Source: Enoplolaimus lenunculus
Lineage: Eukaryota; Nematoda; Enoplea; Enoplida; Thoracostomopsidae
DNA: 64,000 bases
Reading direction: 5' to 3'
Assembly: GCA_030248215.1 (NCBI GenBank)
Contig: JASANG010001901.1
Span: 30,101 to 94,100, forward strand
The notes under the pieces are model-generated. The model saw nothing but the letters and a program-made list of their open reading frames with translations. It was not told the DNA's origin and did no database searches. Within the stretch, counting starts at the first letter, position 1. Every line of letters begins with the position of its first letter. Both the position numbers and the translations under genes were made by a program. Positions 46,881-56,614 of the stretch are shown in pieces.

Positions 46881-49800
46881 ATGAACCAAATCTCAATCTC
46901 AGCAACGCTCCAACGCCAAAAACAACAACAACAACAACAACTTCCGCTCCATCATCCGCTTGCGACTCGGATCAATACGTCCCATATATCAAACGATGAC
47001 AGCATTTTGAATGTACTCGATCTATTTGCTTCTATACATCGCTCCGAGTTATGGGCTTGGATATCAACTGCGCTAGTAACTACGTTTCTAGTTGTACTAT
47101 TCATCTACGAAGCTTTTCTGATTGTTCGAATCTATCGAAATTTGCCCAACGCTCGGCCGGTCCTGGCCAGCTGTGCGCTGTTAGGCCAAGTCCTTCTGTT
47201 TGGCGTATTTTGTTCCGCCTTATCGGCGTTGTTTTACAATTTTATCGCCACTGAATATATTTGTGCAGCTCGACGCATTACAACAAATACAGCATTTTCG
47301 TTGTGTTTCGGTGTGCTTTTAGTTAAACTTATCTTGCTAATATCGCTTGATCGAGGGTCTCCACTATGCAGTTGCTATCAATTAGGATTGCTAATTCTAA
47401 TTGTAAGCATACAGTTGGTACTCAACGTCCAATGGTTATCGTATGAGCCTGCACAGTTGGCCGTCAAACGATTTATTGTCGATCCAAAGGTCACTGACTC
47501 GATCAGGAATACAGCGTCCATCGACCGGACAAGTGTCACAATTTTAGTCTGCCGGCTTGGATTTGATTCGTGCCTTAAATATTATGCGTTTTCAATGATA
47601 TTAATTGCAGTAAATGCAATAATTGCACTTGCAATTGTACGCAATCGTTACAATTATCGTGAATCGGCGCATATTGCAGCGTTGTGTTGTTTTGTTGCGT
47701 TTTTATGGATTACATGGATAGCGACAAGTTAGTATTTAAGCCACTGTGGCTGACTATACGATAGAATTGATTGGCTGTTAGCGATCAAACTTTTGGATGT
47801 AGAATTTCTGATATTTTTCCTACTTATTTTGTATAATTTATAGAACAGGGCCGTAACAGTAGTATAAGCATACTCCTAAGCCAAGAGTAACAAAGAGCGA
47901 ACACTCTGGATAGCTATACCGAAAACGTGTAAAGCTGTTGAAAATATAATAAACGGATTACGTTAATAACAGCATCATTTAAGTTAATGCCTATATACAA
48001 TCGTATTAACCCTTTCTCACATGAATTTTTGATTTCATGTCAAATCTAATTTTAAGCTAATATTCGAACCCCACCAGGCTATCGCCTGAGAACGTTTAAA
48101 ACATCCCCCCCCACAGCTTGGAAATAGATGCTTGAGCCAGATGGGGTGTTTCCTGTGGTGTGGAGGTTTAGTAATGCATATAGGTGTAATAATTGTTAAA
48201 CCTTGAGCATTATTATGCATTTATCACATTTATACAGTTTACCGTTAGTTCCTCATAGCCAGAGTGCAGCTGGAATTCCTGGTCCGGTAGGGAAATCCGG
48301 TATTTTTCAATCTCCGGTTCGGGAATCCGGTATTTTCCACCGGAATTATTCGGTATTTTCGGTATAAATTTTTTTCTCATTCGAAAGTTTAAAAACTGTC
48401 ATATTATCCTAGCTTATTTTTCTAAAATTATCCCAGCGCGTATTGTCAAAAGATTTATTGGGTATTATATTGCATAGTTTATCATACTTTTCGCAGCTAC
48501 TACATTTGTTGACCCATGTAAAGATTAGGTGCGGAACGTTTTTCTGTGGGACTAAAATAGAGTAAACTTAAGCTTTAGACTAATTTTTTCTTGGCTTAGG
48601 CTTAAGCTTAGGAATATGGTCATTCTTACATTTAGGCTTAGGTTTATGCTTAAGCTTTATACTTATAATATTGTTCCGCCCCTGTTCTGTACATTGGCCC
48701 ATTTGTTTCATGACTCATAAGTTTATAACAGCCCGGTTGGCCAAACGCTTCAACTGTGTCTTCAAGATTTGTTTCAAACAAACTACGTTCCCATTAAAAC
48801 GATAAATTCGGTTTAAAAAAGAATTTTTTCGGTAACAAGTATTTTTTGGTTTCCGGTTTCGGTTTCAGCTCAGCTTCCGGTATTTAATATTGCAATTTTT
48901 TGGCATATTCTCATTCTATGTCTTGGTCAAAAATTTAATAGCATATAAAAGCTTGAAATGTAATTTATTAGCAGAGCGAAAAACAATCGAGATTTATCTT
49001 TGTTTCAGTTTATACCATAAATTATCCTTACATCACTGAATTTTCGACCAGTTTCACATCGCTGACAACGGCAATTGTAATATTTTTCTTTCAATTTGTA
49101 CCAGTTGGTATGCGCAATATTGCGTCAGCGGGCGGTAGCGGCTTATATCCTGAAGTAAGTGTTTGACGTGAACCGACTCCCGGCTCATGTATAGAACACG
49201 GCCGGAACAACAATATAAGCATATTCCTAAGCCTAAGCCTAAGCGTAAGGATGAACCTATTCGTAAGCCTAAGATTAAGCGTAAGCCAAAAAATTAGTCG
49301 AAAGCTAAAACTGACGCTATTACAGCGCCACTGGAAAACGATATGGTCGTGTTCCATACATGTGCCCCTCTCACGGTAAATTCCAGTGCGTTGATTTTAA
49401 CACAGACTCAGGTCAATCTACACAGAAGGCTGTGAGCTCTGAATTAGGTTTTTCAGAACTCAGAATAGCGAATTGATAGGACTGATTCTGAGTTAATTAA
49501 TCAACTCACCCGGAATTACATCAGCTCAGAGTAAGTTAATGTTTACTGTTATTAACTCAGAAATACCCAGAAATGACTAATTAGCTCTATGAGTTTATTA
49601 ATCAACTCATCAGAATTTACAGTGTATAAATGTATTTGTATGCACGAACAGTTTGGACAGGAATATTTGAATATGTTTTGAGCCAGGTTAAATTTATTTG
49701 ACTTCAAATGACAAAGATAAAGTTAATCTGAATTTGCATATTTCCTTTTTAAAAAAGTTTTATAAATTAAACTAAGATACCCAGCAAGCGATATCGGTCA

Positions 49801-52768
49801 TTTGCGTTGAATTTATGACAATTCGTCGCCCGACAACTTTTTGCTCAAAAGTGTCTTAAAGCCAATTAATAAATTTAAGCATAATCGTAGGTGTAATACT
49901 AAGGCTGCATGTACGCCAAAGCATAATTATGACGACGAATTGTCGAGTCGATGACGTTTCGGATTACAAACACTGTAAATTCCAGTGAGTTGATTTTAAC
50001 TCAGAATGAGTTGAATCCACTCAGAAGTCTGAGCTCTGAATTAGGTCTTTCAGAACTCAGAATTCTGATTTGAAATAACTCTTTGTGAGTTAATTAAATT
50101 GCCCGGAATTAAACCAACTCAGAGCGAGTGAAATTTTTACTGTTTTTAACTCAGAAATATCAAGAAATGACTAGTTCGCTGTCTGGGTTGATTAATCAAC
50201 TAATCGGAATTTACAGTGAGTGGTCGGTCGACCATTGTGTCGACGAACTGTCGTGATACCTTTTGCTTTGTCGTTGTTAAATCTTTAGTTTTTTGGCTTT
50301 TTAATTTCTAAGCGAAACTCTGAATAGTAAAATATTTTTAAATATTGACTGGGTTTTTGAAACCCTACTTAAGTACGACTTAGTGCTTAACTACGTGCTA
50401 AGCAATCACTTAAGTACTATTCTGCCGATTTCAAAAGTGTACTTATAAGTTATATAAATAATTAAGCCGCTAACTAAATTTGGTATATTACAGATTATCA
50501 GTTCAGGCATGTTAACCATGGTCTAGTTGAATGTGTAGACTTCAGGTGTCCTGTTAATAATATAAAACAAAACTATTACTTTCTTGTCATTGCAATGGCT
50601 CACATTTGTAATTTATTTGTTTTGCTTAAAAAGTTAAGCATTTACTTAAATTGGCGATTTAAGTAATTACTTAAAGTATAATTTAAGTAAATACTTAAGT
50701 AAGATTTCAGAAACCCAGCCATTAGTTGATCAATTGAAAGTTAGCGGCAAAATTGGAATTTTTTCTGTAAAAAGTGTTTTGAAAATAACGTGTAAAGTTT
50801 TAATAATTATCTTTTATTAATGTGGATTTTTTTAAATTTTTATAAATTGTTTTAAATGGAAGCCATTGTAGCCAAACACATGCTATTTTACAGTATTGAT
50901 TCTCTGGAAACGTTTGTTATCCAGAAAGTCAGTTATTTGACTGAAAGTCTTAATACACGCGAAAAAAATGATTTCTATTGTAAAATCACATAAATTTTAC
51001 AATGTTAATTTGTGTTTTAGGATGCTGCTAAACTGACATCGTCCGTTCAACATTACGACAGACGAGAATTTGGAGTATCTCGGTCACTTCAGCCAGGAAT
51101 CGTTTACGAAGGAAAGCGTCATAATTTAGCAAAATCTGTTGATCATCAAAGTTCACAAAATACCAGACCTCCGTTACTCAACCGAGTTTGCGCTTCGAGC
51201 AGTGAGTGGAAATAAGCCAGTTTATAAATTAAATGAAACATTCACTCAACTCAGAGAGTTAATTAGTCATTTCTGGGTATTTCTGCGTTAATAACAGTAA
51301 ATATTAAACTCACTACGGGCTGATATAATTCCGGGTTAGTTGATTAACTGACTCACAATGACTTCAATCAATTCAGAATTTTGAGTTCTGAAAGTCCTTT
51401 TTTAGAGATCAACCTTTTGCGTGGATTGAACTCAGTCTGAGTTAAAATCAACTCACTAAAATTTAGTCTTGAATTTTTTAAGCACATTAGTACTGTATTG
51501 ACCCGAACAAGAGGGTGGGTAATAAGAGTGGGTTGCCATTTTGAGTTCGAATCAACAGGAGGCCGTATCCCTAATAAGAATCCGTAAGCGGATAGAGTCC
51601 CTAAGCCCTAATTTAAGTCCATAAATCTTAATTATTGATAACTGTAGCGCATAAATGACTCCAGGACCAAATAATTTGAGTTCGAAACTTTAAAGCGTAC
51701 GTAAATTTTGAAAGTACATCGCTAAGTATAACCTTGTATTTTATCGCTCATGCTATTGACACAAGACAAATAAACGTTTAATGCAACGGATTATTGCAGT
51801 ACAGGATATATCAGTAACGAAGGGCGGCAGAGCGTGGTTAAAAATAAATAACAGACCGCAACCGAATAACAAGGGGGTACCCTCTGGAGAGACCAAATAA
51901 ATATCACCCCCCCTCTTATTCGAGTCACTACAGTATATATAATGACTTTTGTCCGTAACGAAAAATTTGCAATAATTCGCAGTCGCTGGGAATCAACTCA
52001 GTTAGGCATCTAGTTATTTCTTAACTAATACCAGTAAACATTAATTCACTCTGAGTACAGTTGATTGTTGATTGTCACTCTGAGTTGAATTGATTTTTGG
52101 TACGTTGGTTGATTAATCAACTCAAAATTAATTGAATCAGACTCGAAATTCTTTGTTCGAATTCTCCTAACTCTGAATGATTGATTTAGCTCATTCAGAG
52201 TTGACATCAACTCAATAAAATTTACAGTGAGTACTCATCAATTTTTTTAAAATGATAAAATTTCAATTATAAAATTGAAATATTAAAACATAATGTTGAG
52301 TTAAAATATATGAAATTAATCCGAATTGAGTTTATGCGCGTTAAACGAGTAATATTTTTCTAAAATCACTGCCTTAATTTACAAGCATTTGCGCAATTTT
52401 TAAAGTTCAAATTTAATGTTTCAGGTTTCCTAATTAAACAAATTGTATCATCGACAACGTCGGCAACTCATTCGCCGACGGATTTCAATCCAAAATGTCA
52501 ACAACGGTCGAGTTCAACGCAATCAGCTCCACCACCGCCTGTGTTTCCAAAACCATTCAGTGGAATTTCGGCCGATGGACATCCAGAAGACAGCACCGGC
52601 GGACGTAGTCCGTGCATAATATCATCGTCACGTCACTTTCTTGCCAATAATCGTCGAAATATTGATGTTGTAACCAAAAGTAACGGCAACAATAACCACA
52701 ACGGCGACAGCAACAGCAACAATAATAATAATAATCACAACAATAACAACAACACTTACAATAAAAAA

Positions 52769-52820
<52 letters not shown>

Positions 52821-53164
52821 GCGGTTATAATTTTCCTCAAAAAGCATCTGAATTAAATCGCAACAGCGCATTAAAAGTGCAGAGTTTTCTGGGTAAACCT
52901 GAAGAATTCAATGCTGAACGAACGGGTGGCAGACTATCACAATTGTACACATCAGCCAGCAGTGAAACATCACCAACCAATTCATCAAGCACCGACAGCA
53001 GTTGCCAACCGATGCTCGACGTTGAATCAAAACGATCCAAAAAATCGTCAAAAGCGAAAAAACTACAACCAGCGGCGGAAGTCGGACGCGGATTGGGCGG
53101 CGTTATGTTTATGTGCGATGATCCTTGCGCCAGTCAAATTACTCTTGATGTAAAAGCGCCGTAA
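46881..53164 (+). CDS. Class C seven-helix receptor, bride-of-sevenless/GPRC5-like, 4 exons, 637 aa
   Basis: Exons: 46881-47727, 49009-49154, 51021-51201, 52425-53164; phases 1, 0, 1; 1914 nt. Helices lie at about residues 58-84, 92-122, 127-157, 166-188, 232-254, 262-284 and 295-314; the seventh is in exon 2 and ends in a FVPVGMRN motif like the class C F-x-P-K. Cys128 at the top of helix 3 and Cys224 in the second extracellular loop could form the class C disulfide; LPNARPVLASCALLGQ matches the class C helix 1-2 region. The N-terminus has only about 55 residues, with a glutamine run at 15-20 and no signal peptide or ligand-binding lobes. The cytoplasmic tail (331-637) is Ser/Pro-rich and contains a long polyasparagine run (about 52770-52820). 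An in-frame TGA lies 24 bases upstream of the ATG. The start is 11 bp after a TTAACCC-family element, so an upstream exon cannot be excluded. Confidence 0.82.
48006..48250. repeat. Family D copy, decayed
   Basis: TTAACCCTTTCTCACATGAA marks the left end; only scattered matches follow. It is in intron 1 of the receptor gene. Confidence 0.5.
48261..48890. repeat. CAGAGTGCAGC...CCGG-rich element carrying a nested family C element
   Basis: CCGGTATTTTC steps at 48285-48365 resume at 48835-48885, on either side of the family C insertion at 48511-48699. The steps recall the hAT-like elements at 8118 and 25104. Confidence 0.5.
48511..48699. mobile_element. Telomere-like family C element with perfect 8-bp duplication
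   Basis: GACCCATGTAAAGATTAGG and CTGTTCTGTACATTGGCC ends, flanked by CATTTGTT at 48503-48510 and 48700-48707. Confidence 0.85.
49184..49367. mobile_element. Telomere-like family C element
   Basis: GGCTCATGTATAGAACACGG and TCGTGTTCCATACATGTGCC ends around CCTAAGC steps. It begins 29 bp after the exon 2 donor of the receptor gene. Confidence 0.8.
49372..49625. mobile_element. Family B inverted-repeat element
   Basis: CACGGTAAATTCCAGTG and CAGAATTTACAGTG ends with CTGAGTT steps, abutting the preceding family C element. Confidence 0.8.
49971..50218. mobile_element. Family B inverted-repeat element
   Basis: CACTGTAAATTCCAGTGAG and CTAATCGGAATTTACAGTG ends; receptor intron 2. Confidence 0.85.
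50346..50723. mobile_element. Family G inverted-repeat element
   Basis: GACTGGGTTTTTGAAACCC and GATTTCAGAAACCCAGCC inverted ends with ACTTAAGTA interior; receptor intron 2. Confidence 0.8.
51240..51465. repeat. Family B copy, decayed ends
   Basis: CAACTCAGAGAGTTAATTAG through CAACTCACTAAAATTTAG match the interior and right end; receptor intron 3. Confidence 0.6.
51490..51935. mobile_element. Family E element, 446 bp
   Basis: TACTGTATTGACCCGAACAA and TATTCGAGTCACTACAGTA inverted ends; receptor intron 3. Confidence 0.85.
51984..52230. repeat. Family B copy
   Basis: GGGAATCAACTCAGTTAGG through CAATAAAATTTACAGTG; receptor intron 3. Confidence 0.65.
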
Positions 53165-53481
53165 GGAAAAAATGTGCCAACCGTTTATATTGATGAAAAA
53201 ACAACGTTTTGCCAAATATTAAAAAGCGTTTACTTAATAGCGGTTTTTTACTACGCGAGATATTCATTTCAATGTGTCTTTGCTTACAAAAATGTGTTTT
53301 GAAACATATACTGTTTAAAACGTCTAAAAGCGTTTAAAATAGCGTTTTATTTTTGACACGATTACTAATGCGTTGTTTGCAATGTAAGTATACACGGTGT
53401 AGCTCGTGTATGTGCAGAACGTGTAATGTTAAGACACATACATACTCGTGCACATATAGCACCAGAGGAAATTATGATATC

Positions 53482-53555
53482 GGCCGCGTGGTGTTAATGG
53501 GTAGCGCGCTTGTCTCGCGAGCGAGAGGTCAGAGGTTCGATTTCCGTCGTGGCCA
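53482..53555 (+). tRNA. tRNA-like sequence, anticodon position CGC, probably tRNA-derived
   Basis: A 74-nt stretch folds as a cloverleaf: acceptor GGCCGCG/CGTGGCC with one G-U pair and discriminator A, a D arm with TTAATGGGTAG, an anticodon arm CTTGT/GCGAG around loop CTCGCGA, and a T loop TTCGATT. The anticodon position reads CGC (Ala). The T stem AGAGG/TCCGT has two mismatches and the anticodon stem has G-U pairs. The D and T regions resemble eukaryotic tRNA-Arg. It may be a decayed gene or the head of a tRNA-derived SINE. Confidence 0.4.
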
Positions 53556-54059
53556 CATGTTTCGGAAAAATTTAGGGTACAACCATGTATATTCTCACTT
53601 CTTCGGAGGAATTTGTCGTCTCGATTGTGCATTTCGAAATACAACCAATCAGAAACTTGGAAACCAAGCGAAAATGCAATTATCAATTCAGTTGAAAATA
53701 TCGCCACGAATGTTAACGAATACAAAAAATGTTATAAGACAAAAATAGCAGAACCACACTCTTTATCGTGTAAATCAAACTAAACCCTGTCTACAGATAT
53801 TTTCGCTAATGTTTAAGGTACAAGTATTGCTTTAAAGTCCAATTTAGAGTCCGGATTCTCGAAGTATAGCTATATACTTCCCGTTAGCATTGTAGACCCT
53901 GTATCGTATTCAAAAATTCGTGTTTGTCTCGAATTGTCTGAGAATATCATATATTTTCAAATGTCTGTATACTTGAAGTAACATACCGAAATTGTCCCGT
54001 TGAATATCATATACTAGAATTTGAAATTGGGATTTTTCAATTTTGAAGCTGTAGTTCTA

Positions 54060-54770
54060 AGCGATTTTGTGTCAGAAACGATTTGCATGCGTGTATTTGG
54101 TGTTTAAAATACATTTGTGCCGCTGCCGTCCAACTTTTCATTCATTTATTACTACCAAAAGGTACACTGTCCCGTTGAATATCATATATTTGTTGAAATT
54201 TTGGAATAACACATGTTATTCGTGTAAATGTCCCACAGTATCAAGTGACAGACCGTCCGTTGTACACATTGATCAGTTGAGAACGGTGGTTTGTAAGCTA
54301 ATGTCATATGACATTCAAGTTTTGTCTGTTGACCCGATATAAGAGCCCGAATGTTAACGTTGACGTCGAACCAAGATGGGGCAAACCGTGTCCCGTCAGC
54401 TCAGGTTATTTCATGAACCCCGCATCATATTCAAACATCTGTAATTGCCTGCTATCATCTTGTGTAGGTCACCTATTGTCTTGGCTAGTTATGTATGATT
54501 TTGCGTCAGAAACGAATTTGTCAGCGCATATTTTGTGTTTAAAACAAATTTATGCTTCTAACTTTCAATTCATTTTTAAACACACAGCGATTACACTGTC
54601 CCCATGAGAGCATATGTTATACTGGATGTAATTTTAGAACATCATATAATATTCGCATAAATGTTCCACAGTATCACGTGACATGCAGACCCTTGCATAC
54701 ATTGAACATCTTAACGCGATGGTATGTAAAAGTCAATGTCATTATTTTCGGGATTTGCCTGTTCATCTAA
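54060..54770 (+). repeat. Imperfect direct duplication, unit about 290 bp with 420-bp period
   Basis: The segment 54065-54345 resembles 54487-54765 in order: GCGTCAGAAACGA, GTGTTTAAAA, ACACTGTCCC, CACAGTATCA(C/A)GTGACA, TTGTACACATTGA and GTAATGTCAT-like blocks align with moderate divergence. Confidence 0.6.
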
Positions 54771-54805
54771 TATCAGAGATCGACTTGAAACGTTGACTCG
54801 ACATG

Positions 54806-54958
54806 CACTGCAAAAAATGGTGAGTCAAATTGACTCTCTCCGAAATAGGCTCTGCGCGACTACTCAAATTTAGTCAAATGCGACTGCCAAACTCAAATTC
54901 GACTTACTGAGTCGCATAATTGACTCTGGCGGAGTCGAATTTGACTCTCAGTTTGTGT
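54806..54958. repeat. Family A copy, right end lost
   Basis: CACTGCAAAAAATGGTGAGT is intact; the second arm stops after CAGTTTGTGT. Confidence 0.7.
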
Positions 54959-55837
54959 CCAGATTATCCTGTATCACATCTCTGACATGTTAAAGCATAC
55001 AATTTGTAAGCTTTGTTCGAAAACTATACATGCTCGCAAATGGGTGTGTTGGTTGTTTCAATGTAAAACTGTGACGATTCCTAGAATTGTTTTGTTATTT
55101 AAGTAAATTATTTTGATGTATAATAGACGCAAGCTGCCGAATCTAAGCATTAAAATACATAAATATTTTTGTTTTACCATATCACGCCACCAATATACCG
55201 ACGACATGTGATATTTTGAAGCGTACGCTGGTTTGAAAGACTGTAACTGAAACTGTTGTTCCGCCATCGTATTTTCTATTTTTAAACAGCAACCCTTTTC
55301 CAGCTGTGATTCGAATACTGGTTGATCAGGTGTGATAGGCGTTTACCATTATTACTCAGCTATATGAACTTGACGCTCGCGACTATTCGTGTTTTGCTGA
55401 GCTTTTGTAGATTGGACCAACACGATCTAATTTGCGTAGTCCACGTTTATGGTCTGCAAGTATAAGGTCTTAGCCAGTTACGGATTCTAATTAAGGAAAT
55501 CGATTCAATTTACTCGCACGCAAAAAGGAACCCTGGACCTATTCTCTCTCAATCGGACCACCTCAAAAATCATATATACATGCCGATGTATATGTATTGT
55601 TAAACACTGTGGGTTGCGTATTTATTGTTGGTCAACTATTTGTCATTTAGTTGCTCATAGTACACACTGCGCTCATGAAAACGTTAAATTGTTTCAATTT
55701 TTAAGCGTCAACAACTGCAGCATACAAAATTTCGAAAAGCTTAAACGCTATTTATTTCACTGCAAAAACGGCCACACAATAAACTCAATGAAGTAAAACT
55801 AAAAGTGAATTGATGCTTGAGGTAAGGTATAGATCTT

Positions 55838-55951
55838 TATTTAGTACTATGTGTACGTGTTGCAATTGTTAAACACGGTGCGATATATACTATTTAACGT
55901 ATATACACTGCGCTAAGTTGCTTATAGGCAACTCAATGTGAGAAGGGGTTA
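55838..55951. repeat. Family D right-half fragment
   Basis: GTACTATGTGTACGTGTTGC through GTGAGAAGGGGTTA matches the right halves of the next two elements. Confidence 0.65.
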
Positions 55952-55977
55952 TAAATAGTAAACTGAAAATTTTTCGC

Positions 55978-56248
55978 TTAACCCTTTCCCACATGAATAT
56001 TTTCTATTTCCCCTGAGACCTACTTTTATGCTAGGATTCGAACTCCAGTGACTGGAGTGGGAGGCGTATACCATCACCACTCAGCTATAGGAGCTTGACG
56101 CTCGAGCCCGAGGGGGCTCTCACGTCTTGTGGTGATTTAGTACTATGTATACGTGTTGCAATTGTTAAACAGGGTGCGATATATACTATTTAACGTATAT
56201 ACACTGCGCTGAGTAGCTTATAGGCAACTCAATGTGAGAAGGGGTTAA
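55978..56248. mobile_element. Family D element with tRNA-Gly-like box
   Basis: TTAACCCTTTCCCACATGAA and ATGTGAGAAGGGGTTAA ends with TTAA on both sides. On the minus strand TATAGCTGAGTGGTGATGG, CGCCTCCCACTCCAG and GGAGTTCGAATCC are the A box, anticodon arm and B box. Confidence 0.85.
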
Positions 56249-56315
56249 TGGTAATTTTACATTATGTGTTTTTGCCAAAAATTTATACAAAACACAACAA
56301 CTTAAAATATTAAAA

Positions 56316-56585
56316 TTAACCCTTTCTCACATGAATATTTTCTATTTCCCCTGATACCTACTTTTATGCTAGGATTCGAACTCCAGTGACTGGAGTGGGA
56401 GGAGTATACCAGCACCACTCAGCTATAGGAGCTTGACGCTCGAGCCCGAGGGCGCTCGCACGTCTTGTGGTGATTTAGTGCTATGTATACGTGTTGCAAT
56501 TGTTAAACACGGTGCGATATATATTGTTTAACGTATATACACTGCGCTGAGTTGCCTATAGGCAACTCAATGTGAGAAGGGGTTA
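56316..56585. mobile_element. Family D element directly upstream of the DUF229 start
   Basis: Very similar to the preceding element. Its right end is 29 bp before the ATG at 56615. The right end reads GGGGTTAG, one base off TTAA. Confidence 0.85.
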
Positions 56586-56614
56586 GGTTATATTTAACCA
56601 ATCATAGCTAAAGA

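Larger units (their letters stand above)
53165..56614. other. Interval between receptor and DUF229 genes
   Basis: No convincing protein exon. It contains the tRNA-like sequence, a tandem duplication, one family A copy and a cluster of family D elements. Confidence 0.55.

Noticed and set aside
52557-52871. Minus-strand Tyr/Ile-rich frames
   Set aside because: They are the antisense of the polyasparagine codons in the receptor tail.
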